From positions 1 to 46,398 of the forward strand of contig NZ_NSET01000056.1 in NCBI RefSeq assembly GCF_009192945.1: DNA of 46,398 nucleotides, written 5' to 3'. Source of the stretch: Xanthomonas maliensis (GTDB lineage: Bacteria; Pseudomonadota; Gammaproteobacteria; Xanthomonadales; Xanthomonadaceae). Numbering within the stretch: the first letter of the stretch is position 1; each line of letters opens with the position of its first letter. Under the pieces are notes generated by a model. That model ran no database searches. It was not told the origin of the DNA and saw only the letters and a list, made by a program, of their open reading frames with translations. A program made the translations under genes and the position numbers. Positions 8,603-17,854 of this stretch are shown here, piece by piece.

Positions 8603-10150
8603 TCAGCGCTTGTGCAGGATCATCGTCACCACCGATCGCGCTGGCGCCAGCGCGGCCTGCACGCCATCGCTGACTGTGCTGCTGCAGGTGGTTTCCGCAG
8701 CTCGCGTTTGCGAGGTGACGACCACCTGCAGCGCCCAGGCGCCCGGTCCCAGGATGTCCGGTGCGATCGTCAAGCGCCGTGCCGCCAGTCCGGTGTTGAC
8801 GTGCACCAGCACCAGTGTGCGCCCATCGGCCGCCAGCGCCGCCACCGTATCCATATCGTTCACCGGGAGTAGCCGCATGCCGGGACGCAGATAGCGGCTG
8901 AAGTTGGCCATGGCCCAGTACTTGCGGGTGATCACGAACGGATGCTCGGCTGTTGCCTCGGTACTCAGATCCATCCGGATCAGGCCCCAATGGCGGGCCG
9001 CGCCCGGCTTGCCGGCCGCTGAGGTTTCGATCGCCTGCCAGAACACCCAGGCCGAAGGCTGCAGGCGCTTGAGGTCCAGCACCATGTGTTCGGCCAGTGC
9101 CAGCGCCGGGCGCATGTCGTCGGCATCCTCGGCCACGGTCGATGGCGACAGATCGTCTTCGGACATCCACAGACGGATGCCGCTGGCCGTGGCGATGTCG
9201 CGTACGCCGGTCTGTCCGGTGCTGTCGTAGCTGTGCACATTGAGTTGGCCGAGCACCGCCCTGGTGGTGTCCGAATACTCCGACCAATTGCCGATGAACC
9301 CCAAGGCGTTGGTTTCGTCCATGGCCGCGACCCGGGTCTGCACACCGCGTGCGCGCAGTGCGCGATCGCTGGCCTGCAGGATGCGTTGCTGCGCCGGCAC
9401 GCTCCAATGCGCGCCCTCCTGCGTGTTGGCGGCGAACCAATAGGGTGTGTTGGGCTCGTTGACGGGCGACAAGGTGCGGAAGACGATGCCGTGGCGTCGC
9501 TGCAAGGTGTCGACGACCTCAGCGAGGTAGGCCGCGAACGCGCTTTCCTGGCCGGGCCGCAGATTGTCGTCCAGTCCGTGCTCGGCGCCGGAAACGCGGC
9601 CACTGACGGTCATGAACCACGGCGGCGAGTTGGAGAACGCTTCGAAGATCCGCCATTGTGCGGGCACGCGTGCGCGGATCGCATCCAGCCACCAGCGCTG
9701 GCCCTGGTCGGCCGACCAGTCCCACAGCGCCGGATCGTCGGCATGCCACCAGTCCTTGCCGACGGCGCCGCTGGGCTGCCGCCAGAATCCCTGGATGGCC
9801 GCGCCGGTGCGCAGATACGGCGGAGTGTCAGCCGCATTGCCGCCGCCGATGTTGTAGCGGGCGATCACCCAGCCCAGGCCATCGCGGCCGTACAGCAGGT
9901 CGGCCAGGCGATTGCGCAGCGGCTCCGGATAGGTGCCGGTCACGTTGGCGAACCAGGCCAGCGCCGTCCCGAAACCTTCGAAGCGGGTTTGCGGCGCCTG
10001 CAACTCCGGCCGCAAGGCGATGTGGATCGGTGCGTCGGCCACGCAGACCGGCGCGGCCAGGCAGGGCAGCGCCAGCGCCGCAGCCGCAAGCACGCTGCTA
10101 CACATTCGCAGGCAGCGCCACAGCTGCAGCGAGCAGCCCCGACCAGCCAT
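8603..10150 (-). CDS. GH30-family glycoside hydrolase (endo-beta-1,6-galactanase-like)
   Basis: A secreted retaining glycosidase of about 515 residues. An N-terminal export signal (MAGRGCSLQLWRCLRMC then a hydrophobic stretch to A-L-P-C-L-A) is followed by a (beta/alpha)8 barrel and a C-terminal beta-sandwich. FEGFGTALAWFAN, RYNIGGGN, SNSPPWFMT and LSPVNEPNTPYW are GH30 hallmarks. The acid/base Glu is in VNEP and the nucleophile Glu is in WMSEDD, roughly residues 232 and 331. Within GH30 these motifs resemble fungal and bacterial endo-beta-1,6-galactanases more than glucocerebrosidases or xylanases, but subfamily assignment from motifs is tentative. The ATG at 10150 lies 1 nt beyond the upstream stop, and a GTG at 10159 is possible. 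It is the last gene of the GntR/TonB/halogenase/GH cluster. Confidence 0.85.
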   Translation of the reverse strand: MAGRGCSLQLWRCLRMCSSVLAAAALALPCLAAPVCVADAPIHIALRPELQAPQTRFEGFGTALAWFANVTGTYPEPLRNRLADLLYGRDGLGWVIARYNIGGGNAADTPPYLRTGAAIQGFWRQPSGAVGKDWWHADDPALWDWSADQGQRWWLDAIRARVPAQWRIFEAFSNSPPWFMTVSGRVSGAEHGLDDNLRPGQESAFAAYLAEVVDTLQRRHGIVFRTLSPVNEPNTPYWFAANTQEGAHWSVPAQQRILQASDRALRARGVQTRVAAMDETNALGFIGNWSEYSDTTRAVLGQLNVHSYDSTGQTGVRDIATASGIRLWMSEDDLSPSTVAEDADDMRPALALAEHMVLDLKRLQPSAWVFWQAIETSAAGKPGAARHWGLIRMDLSTEATAEHPFVITRKYWAMANFSRYLRPGMRLLPVNDMDTVAALAADGRTLVLVHVNTGLAARRLTIAPDILGPGAWALQVVVTSQTRAAETTCSSTVSDGVQAALAPARSVVTMILHKR

Positions 10151-10151
10151 G

Positions 10152-11786
10152 TTAGTCACGGTGAGCCTGCAGCAGCGTCACCATCAAACTGCTGCCGCGC
10201 TCTGGCAGGCGCAAGCCGAAATAGGTCTCGTCGCCGTTGAGGGTGCGCTCGCGCACCCAGCGCCCGGCCTCGAAATGGCCTTCCTCGACCGTGAGCAACT
10301 GCACCGGGCCGCGCGTGCCCAGCTGTTCGGCGAACATCAGGTTGGCATTGGCGCCAGTGATCAGGAACCGCTCCGGCGCTACTTCGGCGACCAGCACGCG
10401 GCCGCTTGGCACCTGGTTGCCCTGGCCGCGTGGCCCGCCATAGCCATCGCACACCTCGCCAAAGCGCACCGCCACATCCAGCTGCGAGAAGGCCAGCGGC
10501 ACGTTGGCGATGCCATCTTCTTCCACTGCCGCCTGCACCCGCCCGGCATCGCGCAACGGCAGCAGGAACGGCGCCGCTTCGCGCAGCAACCGGTAATTGA
10601 CCGCGACCGGATCGATGCTCTCGCGACCGTCGGCGTCCAGGCCGAACGCAGCGTCGATGCCGAACTTGCCGATGCCCACCGCATAGGGCCGCGCCAGCAC
10701 CAGGAACATATGCCGTGCGTGCGCGGCAGAACCGCCGGTTTCCGGTACGAACAGCGGATTGTCCTTGCGATCGTAAGCCTGGGCGATGGCGAGATAAGGC
10801 GCGACGTTTGTGTCGTAGTTGTCCACGCCGATGACATCGATCGCCGGCGCCAGCGCCTTCCACATCGGCAACAACCACGACACCGCGCCGCCACTGGGCG
10901 AGGACAGGCCGGGGCGCAGCAGACCGGGTTGTTCGCGTGGCCAGACGTTGATGTACAGCGGCAGGTCGTAGGCTGCCTTGCCAGCCGCCGCGACCGCCTG
11001 CATATAGCGTGCGGTGTGATAGGCCATGAAGGCCTCCGGCGCGCGCGCGCCGAACGCCGCGGTCCAGTTGCCACTCGCAGCGCCGGGCATGTCGGCCGGC
11101 ACCTGGCCGGCGAACAGCGCTTGCGCCGCGGCAGAATGATCGCGGTCGGCGCCCAGCGTGCCGGCTTCGTTTTCGACCTGCACCATCAGCACGGTGCGGC
11201 GCTTGCCATCGATGTCGCGCAGATGCCGCATCAATGCGGCAAACGCCTGCGCGTCGGCATCGCGGCTGGCTGCCGCCAGCGGCGAGAGCGCCTCGACCGG
11301 GTGGCCATCGGCGTCGATGACGCGCGGATAGCGCAGGGTGTCGCGCTTCACCCAGTCGGGAACGTAAGCCATGCCGCCGTTCTTCCAGGTGCCGAACCAC
11401 AGCAGCACCAGGCGCAGGCCTTGCCGCCGCGCCTCGTTCACCAGCCCGTCCACGTTGGCGAAGTCGTAGCGACCGGCCACCGGCTCCAGCTCCTGCCACG
11501 ATACCGGCGCCATCACCGTATTGCATTGGCTGCGGGCGAGCGCCGGTTGCAGTTGCCGCAGTTGCGTACCGGTGCCGCTGCTGTTGTTGAGTTGCATGCC
11601 CAGCAGCAGCCAGGGCTTGCCGTCCACGGTAAAGCTACGCCTGCCGTCGGCAGCGGCCGCGAAGCCGTTGGGCTGCGCCTGCAGCATCAGCGGCGGCAGC
11701 AGTGCCAACAGCAGGGCGATCGCGGCGTAGCACCGCCGGCGCGTCGACCTTGCCGGGGAAGAGGTGTTGCTCGATGGCAGCTGCAT
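10152..11786 (-). CDS. DUF5597 GH35/GH42-like beta-galactosidase
   Basis: A secreted glycosidase of about 544 residues, probably an exo-beta-galactosidase. The signal peptide comprises a basic n-region (ARSTRRRCY) and hydrophobic AAIALLLALLPPLML. The barrel begins with FTVDGKPWLLLGMQLNNSSG. The presumptive acid/base is in MVQVENEAG and the nucleophile in LFVPETGGS, in the GH35/GH42 arrangement. The C-terminal third matches the DUF5597 region usually attached to such enzymes. The reading frame extends to a GTG at 11834 that overlaps the halogenase stop. The ATG at 11786 gives the better signal peptide and is preferred. It is co-transcribed with the GH30 gene, which starts 1 nt after its stop, so the two enzymes probably act on the same glycan. 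Confidence 0.85.
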   Translation of the reverse strand: MQLPSSNTSSPARSTRRRCYAAIALLLALLPPLMLQAQPNGFAAAADGRRSFTVDGKPWLLLGMQLNNSSGTGTQLRQLQPALARSQCNTVMAPVSWQELEPVAGRYDFANVDGLVNEARRQGLRLVLLWFGTWKNGGMAYVPDWVKRDTLRYPRVIDADGHPVEALSPLAAASRDADAQAFAALMRHLRDIDGKRRTVLMVQVENEAGTLGADRDHSAAAQALFAGQVPADMPGAASGNWTAAFGARAPEAFMAYHTARYMQAVAAAGKAAYDLPLYINVWPREQPGLLRPGLSSPSGGAVSWLLPMWKALAPAIDVIGVDNYDTNVAPYLAIAQAYDRKDNPLFVPETGGSAAHARHMFLVLARPYAVGIGKFGIDAAFGLDADGRESIDPVAVNYRLLREAAPFLLPLRDAGRVQAAVEEDGIANVPLAFSQLDVAVRFGEVCDGYGGPRGQGNQVPSGRVLVAEVAPERFLITGANANLMFAEQLGTRGPVQLLTVEEGHFEAGRWVRERTLNGDETYFGLRLPERGSSLMVTLLQAHRD

Positions 11787-11830
11787 GCAGTCGGTCTCCG
11801 GGGCGGGGCACTGTCGTTGTCGATGGATCG

Positions 11831-13333
11831 TCACGAGGCGGCACAGTGTGCACGCACGAAATCCTCATGCGAGGGCATGCGGTCCACCAACTGTGCCGTG
11901 GTTGCCGCCATGCGTTGCAGTCGCGCGCTCGCTTCCGCGGCGGGCATCGCCAGGGCCAGCGGATCGATACCGTGCGTGTCCACGCCTTGTCCGTGCAAGA
12001 CGGCCAGCCAGCTGGTCTTGCTGAAGAGTTCGTCGGTGTCGCGGAAGACCCGGCCAGAGTGCGCAAAGCTCTGTAGGCGGTCGGCCAGGCTGTCTGGGAT
12101 CGCCATGGCGCGTGCGCGCTCCCAGTAGTGGCCAGCACGCGCGGTCGCATGGAAGTGCAGGATGATGAAGTCGCGGATGCTGTCGAACTCCTGCGCCATC
12201 AGCCGGTTGTAGCGACGGATCTCGGCAGGATTGCCGGCGCGGTCGGGCAGCATCTCCAGGAAGCGGGCGATGCCGGCCTGGATCAGGTGGATGCTGGTGG
12301 ACTCCAGCGGCTCCAGGAAGCCCGCGGCCAAGCCCAGCGCCAGACAGTTGCCGGACCAGCAGCGTTCGCGCCGGCCAGGACGGAAACGCAGCAGGCGCGG
12401 CTCGGACAGCGGCTCGCCATCCAGATTGGCCAGCAAGGTCGCGGCGGCCGCATCGTCGGACAGTTGCTCGCTCGCATACACATAGCCGTTGCCGGTGCGA
12501 TGCTGCAACGGAATCCGCCATTGCCAGCCGGCGTCCCGGGCCGTTGCACGGGTGAACGGCGTAAATGCGGGCGAGCGAGCCGATGGCACCGTCACTGCGC
12601 GGTCGTTGAACAGCCAATGCGACCAGTCCTGGAATTCCGTGCCGGGGGCACCGTCGAGCAGCACGTTGCGAAAGCCCGAACAATCGATGAAGAAGTCGGC
12701 ATCGATGCGCGTACCCGATTCCATCACGACTGCCTCGATGTCGCCAGCGGGCGCGCGCCGCAGCACCTGCTGGATCGTGCCTTCCACCCGCATCACGCCG
12801 CGGCTTTCGGCGTAGCGGCGCAGCATCTGCGCGTAGAGCGCGGCGTCGAAGTGGAAGGCGTAACCCATTCGCGACAGTGACGTATCGCCTTGCTGCGGCC
12901 GCATGAAGCGCCCGCGCGATGCCGCCACGGTGTTGAGCGAATACATCGCCAGCGGTGCGGCTGCGCCCGCGCGATGCATGCGCCGCCACAGCCCGTCGAA
13001 CGGGACGGTGCCGATGTCCATGCCAAAGGTGCCGAATGGATGGAAATAGCGATGTCCGGGACGTTGCCAGTCGACGAACTCGATGCCCAGCTTGAAGCTG
13101 CCCTGCGTGGCGCGCAGGAAAGCGTCTTCATCGATGCCGAGCAGTGCATTGAACAGCGCAATCGGCGGAATCGTCGCTTCGCCGACGCCCACCGTGCCGA
13201 TGGCCTCGGATTCGACCAGGGTGATGCGCGTGGTCCGCGTCCCGATCACCCGTACCAAGGCCGCCGCTGCCATCCAGCCGGCGGTGCCACCACCGACGAT
13301 AACGAGATGACGCAGTGGCTCGCCCGCTGTCAC
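11831..13333 (-). CDS. Tryptophan-halogenase-like flavoprotein
   Basis: A 500-residue flavin-dependent halogenase-family protein. It has the FAD-binding GxGxxG as IVGGGTAGWMAA near the N-terminus, GVGEATIPP, and the halogenase signature WxWxIP as GWQWRIPLQHR (about residue 264). Sugar-utilisation loci of Xanthomonadaceae and Caulobacterales often carry such a gene beside a TonB receptor, and no halogenated product has been tied to those copies as far as I know. The true reaction is therefore uncertain despite intact motifs. It starts with GTG at 13333 and sits 139 nt downstream of the TonB receptor gene. No signal peptide is visible, which implies a cytoplasmic enzyme. Confidence 0.85.
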   Translation of the reverse strand: MTAGEPLRHLVIVGGGTAGWMAAAALVRVIGTRTTRITLVESEAIGTVGVGEATIPPIALFNALLGIDEDAFLRATQGSFKLGIEFVDWQRPGHRYFHPFGTFGMDIGTVPFDGLWRRMHRAGAAAPLAMYSLNTVAASRGRFMRPQQGDTSLSRMGYAFHFDAALYAQMLRRYAESRGVMRVEGTIQQVLRRAPAGDIEAVVMESGTRIDADFFIDCSGFRNVLLDGAPGTEFQDWSHWLFNDRAVTVPSARSPAFTPFTRATARDAGWQWRIPLQHRTGNGYVYASEQLSDDAAAATLLANLDGEPLSEPRLLRFRPGRRERCWSGNCLALGLAAGFLEPLESTSIHLIQAGIARFLEMLPDRAGNPAEIRRYNRLMAQEFDSIRDFIILHFHATARAGHYWERARAMAIPDSLADRLQSFAHSGRVFRDTDELFSKTSWLAVLHGQGVDTHGIDPLALAMPAAEASARLQRMAATTAQLVDRMPSHEDFVRAHCAAS

Positions 13334-13472
13334 GGCCGTCGCCAGCGCGGGCGTGACGATAGCGGCGCGCGCACGATCGTGGCGCGCCCGCGTCTGCTCA
13401 TCACGCGGGCGAGGTCGGTCCGCCTGCGGCGGTGGCGGCCCGTTTCATCTCCTGTAGGGAGCGCAAGACGCA

Positions 13473-16301
13473 TCAGTAGGTGACTCGCACCGAGACGCCG
13501 TAGCGGCGGTCGTTGAGCTCGTAGCGCAACGGCGCGCTTGGCGTGCCGATGTAAATCTCGTTCATGCGATTGTTCAAGTTCACCGCATCGAACGACAGCG
13601 CGACGTGGTCGTTGAGGTTGACGTTCAATGAGGCGTCCAGCGAGGCATACGGCTTCTGGTACTGCGGGATGCCATTTGCGCCGCTGCCCTGCGTCGTGTC
13701 CAGGTAAGCGCCGCGCCAGCTCCAGGCAAGGCGTCCGGTGAAGCGACCCTTCTCGTAGAGCGCCACCGCGTTGTAGCTGTGTTTGGACAACTTCTCCAAC
13801 GGCACCGTGGTGGGGATATCCGAGCCGGCGGTGGCGAAAGGATTGGAGACGCTGCTGTCCACGTAGGTGTAGTTGAACTGGAACCCCAGCCCGCTCAGCC
13901 AACCGGGCAGGAAGTCGTAGAACTGCTGGTAAGCGAATTCGGCACCACGGATGGTGCCATTGCCGGTATTGAGCGAGGTGCTGATGTCGTAGTCCTGGCC
14001 GTTGTAGTTGCGTACCACCGTGCCGCTTGCCAGGAAGCCGTTGACCTTTTTGTAGAACACGCCGGCGGTGAGCGAACCGGCAGGGGCGAAATACCATTCC
14101 AGCGTCGCATCGTAGTTGTCGGACGTGATCGGTCGCAGGAGCGGATTGCCCGAGGACCCACTGGGTCGACCGGTAATCGGATTCAGCTGGTTGGACGCCC
14201 CCAGCGTCACGTTGGTCGACATCTGGTCGAAGTTGGGCCGGGCGATCAGTTGCGAATAGGCAAAGCGCGCCTGCAGCGTCTCGCTCAAGTGCGCGCGCAA
14301 GTTGAAGCTCGGCAGCACGTCGTTGTAAGTGCGCTCCACCGACAGCGGGGTGATGCTGCCATCGCTCAGGAAGACGGCACCCTCCGAGCCGGTGGTGGTC
14401 CTGACCAACCGCACGCCGAGATTGCCATCCAGGCGCAGGCCGGCCAGCTCGGTGTCGTAGTCTGCGGTGAGGTAGCTGGCCCAGGTTTTTTCGGTCTGGT
14501 GATTTAGGTCGCTGGGTTTGAATGCCGTCTGCGGCGCGAAGCCGAACAGGGCTTCGGTGCGTGCGGTGCGCTCGAACAGTCCGTTGCCGGCGGCGAATTC
14601 CGGGTACAGCACGCCACCGGTCAGGGTCTTGCCGTCGAAGAAGTCCGGCGATGGACCGTTGCGCACCAGTTCCGGATGCGCCGAGACCGAGGGGTAGACC
14701 AGGCTGGTCGAGCAATCGCGATCGGCACCGGTCACGCCCAGGCAGGCGGCATTCCAGGTGCCGCGCAGGTCGATGGTGCTATCGGCGTAGCGCACGCCGG
14801 CGCTGAGCTTGGTGAACAATCCGCCCTCGGTGAAGTACTCCACGTCCGATTGCAGTGCCAGTTGATCGGCATCGTTGCGGGTCAGCGCATCGGCGATATA
14901 GCTGAGCCCGTAGTTGTTGGGGTTGGTGAGCAGCGCGGGATCGCGCACGTTGAAGCGTGGGCTGCCACCACGCAGGTCGAAGTCGACGATCGAGCGATTG
15001 GCCGCGGTGGTGCGATCTTCCGAAGCGCGGTCGTATAGCGAGATCACGAAGCCATTGCGGTCGGCATCGTAGGACGAGGTCAGATACTGCGCATCGAAGG
15101 TGACCGCCACTTTCTCGCTGGGATTCCAGCGCAGGTTGAGGCTGTAGTTGGTATTGGTCGAGGTCAGGTCCTGGTCGTAGCGCGCCGATTCGAACAGCTG
15201 GTCGTCCAGCGCGCCAGAGGTCGCGTAGCCGCGCGCATCGAAGGTGAAGGGGGCGCCGGCCAGCGGGGAGGCCGTGTCGAGGCGATTGGCCTGGTAGAAA
15301 TACTTGCCCTGCCGGTAGAAGTCATAGGAGCTGCGCAGGAACTGCCCGGTCACCAGTACGGTATCGGAGGGCTTCCATTGCAATGCTGCCGCCGTGCCGA
15401 AGCGTTTACGGTCGCCGCCATCGTCGTAGATCTGGAAGCCCGACGGGATCTGCGCATTGCTGGGCGCGCCGGCGATGACACCATCGGGTACCGCGACGAA
15501 CGGTCCAGTCAGAATGCCGTCCTGGCGGTAGCTGGAGCGGCCGTAGCCGACGTTGAACAGCACGCCGATCTCGCCGATGTCGGTGGTGAAGCGATCGCTG
15601 TACAGACCAGACGCCGAACCGCCTGCCTTGTCGGCGCGATCGTAATAGTTGCCCTTTGCGGTGGCGCTGATGACTTGGCCCGGCGCGTCGAACGGCAGCC
15701 GCGTGCGCAGGTTCACCACGCCACCGACGCCGCCTTCGATGATGTTCGCGGGCGGATTCTTGTAGACGTCGATGCCCGCCAGCAGTTCCGGTGGGATGCC
15801 TTCCAGATCCAGGGTGCGGCCGCCGGAAGCGGAGAAGGTATCGCGGCCGTCGAGGAAGTTGCGCACCTGGGTCAGGCCGCGCACGGTGACAGCCGGTTGC
15901 GTACGGTGATCGAAGTCGGTCGCGCCTTCGCCATAGCGGCGCTGGATCTGCACGCCGGTGATGCGCTGCAGCGCCTCTACCGTGTTGGCGTCCGGCAGCT
16001 TGCCGATGTCCTGTGCCTGCACCGAATCCACGATCTGCGTGGCGTCTTGTTTGATCGCCTGCGCCGACCGCAGGCTTTCGCGCACGCCGGTCACCATCAC
16101 GCTGTCCAGCGTTGTCACGTCGCCACTGGCCGCCTGCGCCGGTGCGGCCTCTTGCTCGCCTTGGGCGCTTTGCTCGGGGCGCGGTGCGGGGCGGGTTTGT
16201 CCCCATGCCAGCGCCGGGGTCAGCATCGCCAGGCCCAGCGCACTGGCCAGGGAGTGCCGATGCACGGGATGACGCGATTTGACGGACGCACGACGTGTCA
16301 T
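13473..16301 (-). CDS. TonB-dependent receptor of carbohydrate-utilisation type
   Basis: An outer-membrane active transporter of 942 residues that imports a ligand using TonB-transmitted energy. It has an export signal (SLASALGLAMLTPALAWGQ), a TonB box region (LDSVMVTGVR), and a plug domain (VDSVQAQDIGKLPDANTVEA, then LQRITGVQIQR). A long beta-barrel follows, ending in an aromatic residue (VRVTY). This plug style is typical of the Xanthomonas/Caulobacter receptors used for plant glycans rather than siderophores. ATG 16301 is preceded by a GAGAGA ribosome-binding site. The frame remains open to 16577, but that extension lacks a signal peptide. With the downstream halogenase and two glycosidases and the upstream GntR gene, it forms a probable carbohydrate-utilisation locus. 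Confidence 0.92.
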   Translation of the reverse strand: MTRRASVKSRHPVHRHSLASALGLAMLTPALAWGQTRPAPRPEQSAQGEQEAAPAQAASGDVTTLDSVMVTGVRESLRSAQAIKQDATQIVDSVQAQDIGKLPDANTVEALQRITGVQIQRRYGEGATDFDHRTQPAVTVRGLTQVRNFLDGRDTFSASGGRTLDLEGIPPELLAGIDVYKNPPANIIEGGVGGVVNLRTRLPFDAPGQVISATAKGNYYDRADKAGGSASGLYSDRFTTDIGEIGVLFNVGYGRSSYRQDGILTGPFVAVPDGVIAGAPSNAQIPSGFQIYDDGGDRKRFGTAAALQWKPSDTVLVTGQFLRSSYDFYRQGKYFYQANRLDTASPLAGAPFTFDARGYATSGALDDQLFESARYDQDLTSTNTNYSLNLRWNPSEKVAVTFDAQYLTSSYDADRNGFVISLYDRASEDRTTAANRSIVDFDLRGGSPRFNVRDPALLTNPNNYGLSYIADALTRNDADQLALQSDVEYFTEGGLFTKLSAGVRYADSTIDLRGTWNAACLGVTGADRDCSTSLVYPSVSAHPELVRNGPSPDFFDGKTLTGGVLYPEFAAGNGLFERTARTEALFGFAPQTAFKPSDLNHQTEKTWASYLTADYDTELAGLRLDGNLGVRLVRTTTGSEGAVFLSDGSITPLSVERTYNDVLPSFNLRAHLSETLQARFAYSQLIARPNFDQMSTNVTLGASNQLNPITGRPSGSSGNPLLRPITSDNYDATLEWYFAPAGSLTAGVFYKKVNGFLASGTVVRNYNGQDYDISTSLNTGNGTIRGAEFAYQQFYDFLPGWLSGLGFQFNYTYVDSSVSNPFATAGSDIPTTVPLEKLSKHSYNAVALYEKGRFTGRLAWSWRGAYLDTTQGSGANGIPQYQKPYASLDASLNVNLNDHVALSFDAVNLNNRMNEIYIGTPSAPLRYELNDRRYGVSVRVTY

Positions 16302-16793
16302 TCGATCTCTCTCCGGTTCTGAGGAGCGACCTTGGTATCGACACCGACATCGGTGTGAATCTGTACGCGATGAAGGATGACGCCGTGCCGACGATCGGCG
16401 ACGTCCAAGGACGGTGGCGAGCGGGACTGTTTGCGTGTGTGCAGATTTATATGACAAATCGAGAGGGTGCACGTTGCGTCGCAGCAAGCTGGCATCAGCG
16501 TGACTTGCAGTGCGTGTCGGACGTTGCAGGACGGCGTGCCTGTATATCCGCGTATGGAGCGGTGCCGGCCGCGGCATGTTTGCCTGCGTGTTCTGGCCAA
16601 CGCCGCGCCAGCGGTGTTGGTATGCGATCAGACGCTTGCCATCGCGCAGACGCGCAACTCCGCCATCTAGCGAGGGTCCTTGTTACCGATGAAGACGTGG
16701 TGCGCATCTGCCGCTTCTACTTGCGCAACGCGGCGCGCGCGTGGGTGGTCCATCTCCCGCGGTGTCGGCCTGCATGGTGATCTGGCAGTGATC
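16302..16793 (-). promoter_or_regulatory. Control region of the TonB receptor operon
   Basis: This 490-nt non-coding stretch lies between the GntR gene and the TonB receptor and should hold the operon promoter. An AT-rich imperfect palindrome, ATTTATATGACAAAT (16445-16459), resembles the short TxGTxxxACxA-type dyads bound by FCD-GntR regulators only loosely. It is the best operator candidate here. No convincing small gene was found. Confidence 0.35.
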
Positions 16794-17540
16794 CTAGCGT
16801 CGCGTCGTCTTCGCTTGTCGCTGCTGTTCGCGGTCGATCAGTCGCAGGACGTCGTGGATGATGGCGAACATCGCCGCCTGCGCCGTGTCCGCATCGCCGC
16901 GCTTGATCGCATGGAGGACGCGTCGGTGTGCGGGAATGCTGGCCGTATGTCCGCGGACGCGATTGGTGAACTGGATGGAGAAGGTCAGGGCCGTGTTCAC
17001 CAGTTCGTGGAACTGCATGTAGAACGGATTGCCGGTCGCGTCGAGGATCGCGACATGGAATGCCACGTCCGATGACAGGTGATCGTCCTCGCCCCGACCG
17101 GCCGCGATCATGCGCTGCAAGGCCTGCTCGATCTTGCCGATCGCTTCGGTGTCGCCCTGCTGCGCAGCCAGCTTGGCCGCCATCGGTTCGATGCCCTGGC
17201 GCATTTCGGTGAACGAGCGCAGCAGGCGATGCGAGAACTTGCGCTCCAGCATCCAGCGCAAGACATCCGGGTCGAGCAGGCTCCAGCTCTGCTCGGGGCG
17301 CACGACGATGCCGCTGCGCGGGCGTGCTGACAATAAGCCCTTGGCGGTCAGCATCTTGATCGCCTCGCGGGTGACGCTGCGGCTGGTCGCGTAGGCCAGG
17401 GAAATGTCCGCTTCGGTCGGGAAATTTTGCGTGCCATACGTGCCGGCGACGACCTCCCGTCCCAACGCATCGAGCAATTGCGCGGTGAGCGTGCTGCTTG
17501 CAGAGGTTGGGGATCCCGTTCGCAGCGGGCGCGGTGTCAT
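16794..17540 (-). CDS. GntR-family regulator with FCD domain
   Basis: A 248-residue FadR-subfamily transcription factor. The winged helix-turn-helix lies at about residues 15-85 (FPTEADISLAYATSRSVTRE, then AIKMLTAKGL). It is followed by an all-helical FCD effector domain with conserved metal/ligand-site residues in DVAFHVAIL and in the later HRRVLHAI segment. Family members usually bind organic or sugar acids and are released from DNA by them. The gene lies just upstream of the glycan-uptake operon on the same strand, so it probably regulates it locally. The ATG at 17540 starts the conserved part, and the longer frame to 17651 looks non-coding. Confidence 0.85.
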   Translation of the reverse strand: MTPRPLRTGSPTSASSTLTAQLLDALGREVVAGTYGTQNFPTEADISLAYATSRSVTREAIKMLTAKGLLSARPRSGIVVRPEQSWSLLDPDVLRWMLERKFSHRLLRSFTEMRQGIEPMAAKLAAQQGDTEAIGKIEQALQRMIAAGRGEDDHLSSDVAFHVAILDATGNPFYMQFHELVNTALTFSIQFTNRVRGHTASIPAHRRVLHAIKRGDADTAQAAMFAIIHDVLRLIDREQQRQAKTTRR

Positions 17541-17731
17541 GGCCGGCGGCCGTCTGCCGAAGAGAGGCCGAGAGTAGCACGGCCACTTCGCCGCGCCGTG
17601 CGGGCGTGGGCAGGGGGGCGACGGTTGTGGCCTACCGAAGACCGGCCACACCTGATGGAAATGTCGCAGTGGCAGAGGGGGATGCTCACCCTACGCTGGA
17701 TCGCCGGGCGATCATGCCGACCAGCTGTTTA

Positions 17732-17767
17732 CCCCTATTCGCCCCTATTCGCCCCTATTCGCCCCTT
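17732..17767. repeat. 10-bp tandem repeat (CCCCTATTCG)n
   Basis: Three exact copies of CCCCTATTCG plus a partial fourth lie in the 314-nt gap between leuA and the GntR gene. The remainder of that gap shows no gene or clear terminator. Confidence 0.8.
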
Positions 17768-17854
17768 GCGGCTGCGTCCAGCTGACGCGTGCCGCCGTCC
17801 ACTCCCCAGCCGGCGCCCCCATGCGCCGACCAGGGCATCGTGATGCCGCTTGCG

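Noticed and set aside
9933..12128. 731-codon plus-strand frame across the two glycosidase genes
   Set aside because: It spans two well-supported minus-strand genes and their junction and shows only arbitrary Arg/Gln/His-rich sequence.
17732..17767. Possible CRISPR-like repeats
   Set aside because: The 10-bp units are strictly adjacent with no spacers, so this is a simple tandem repeat.
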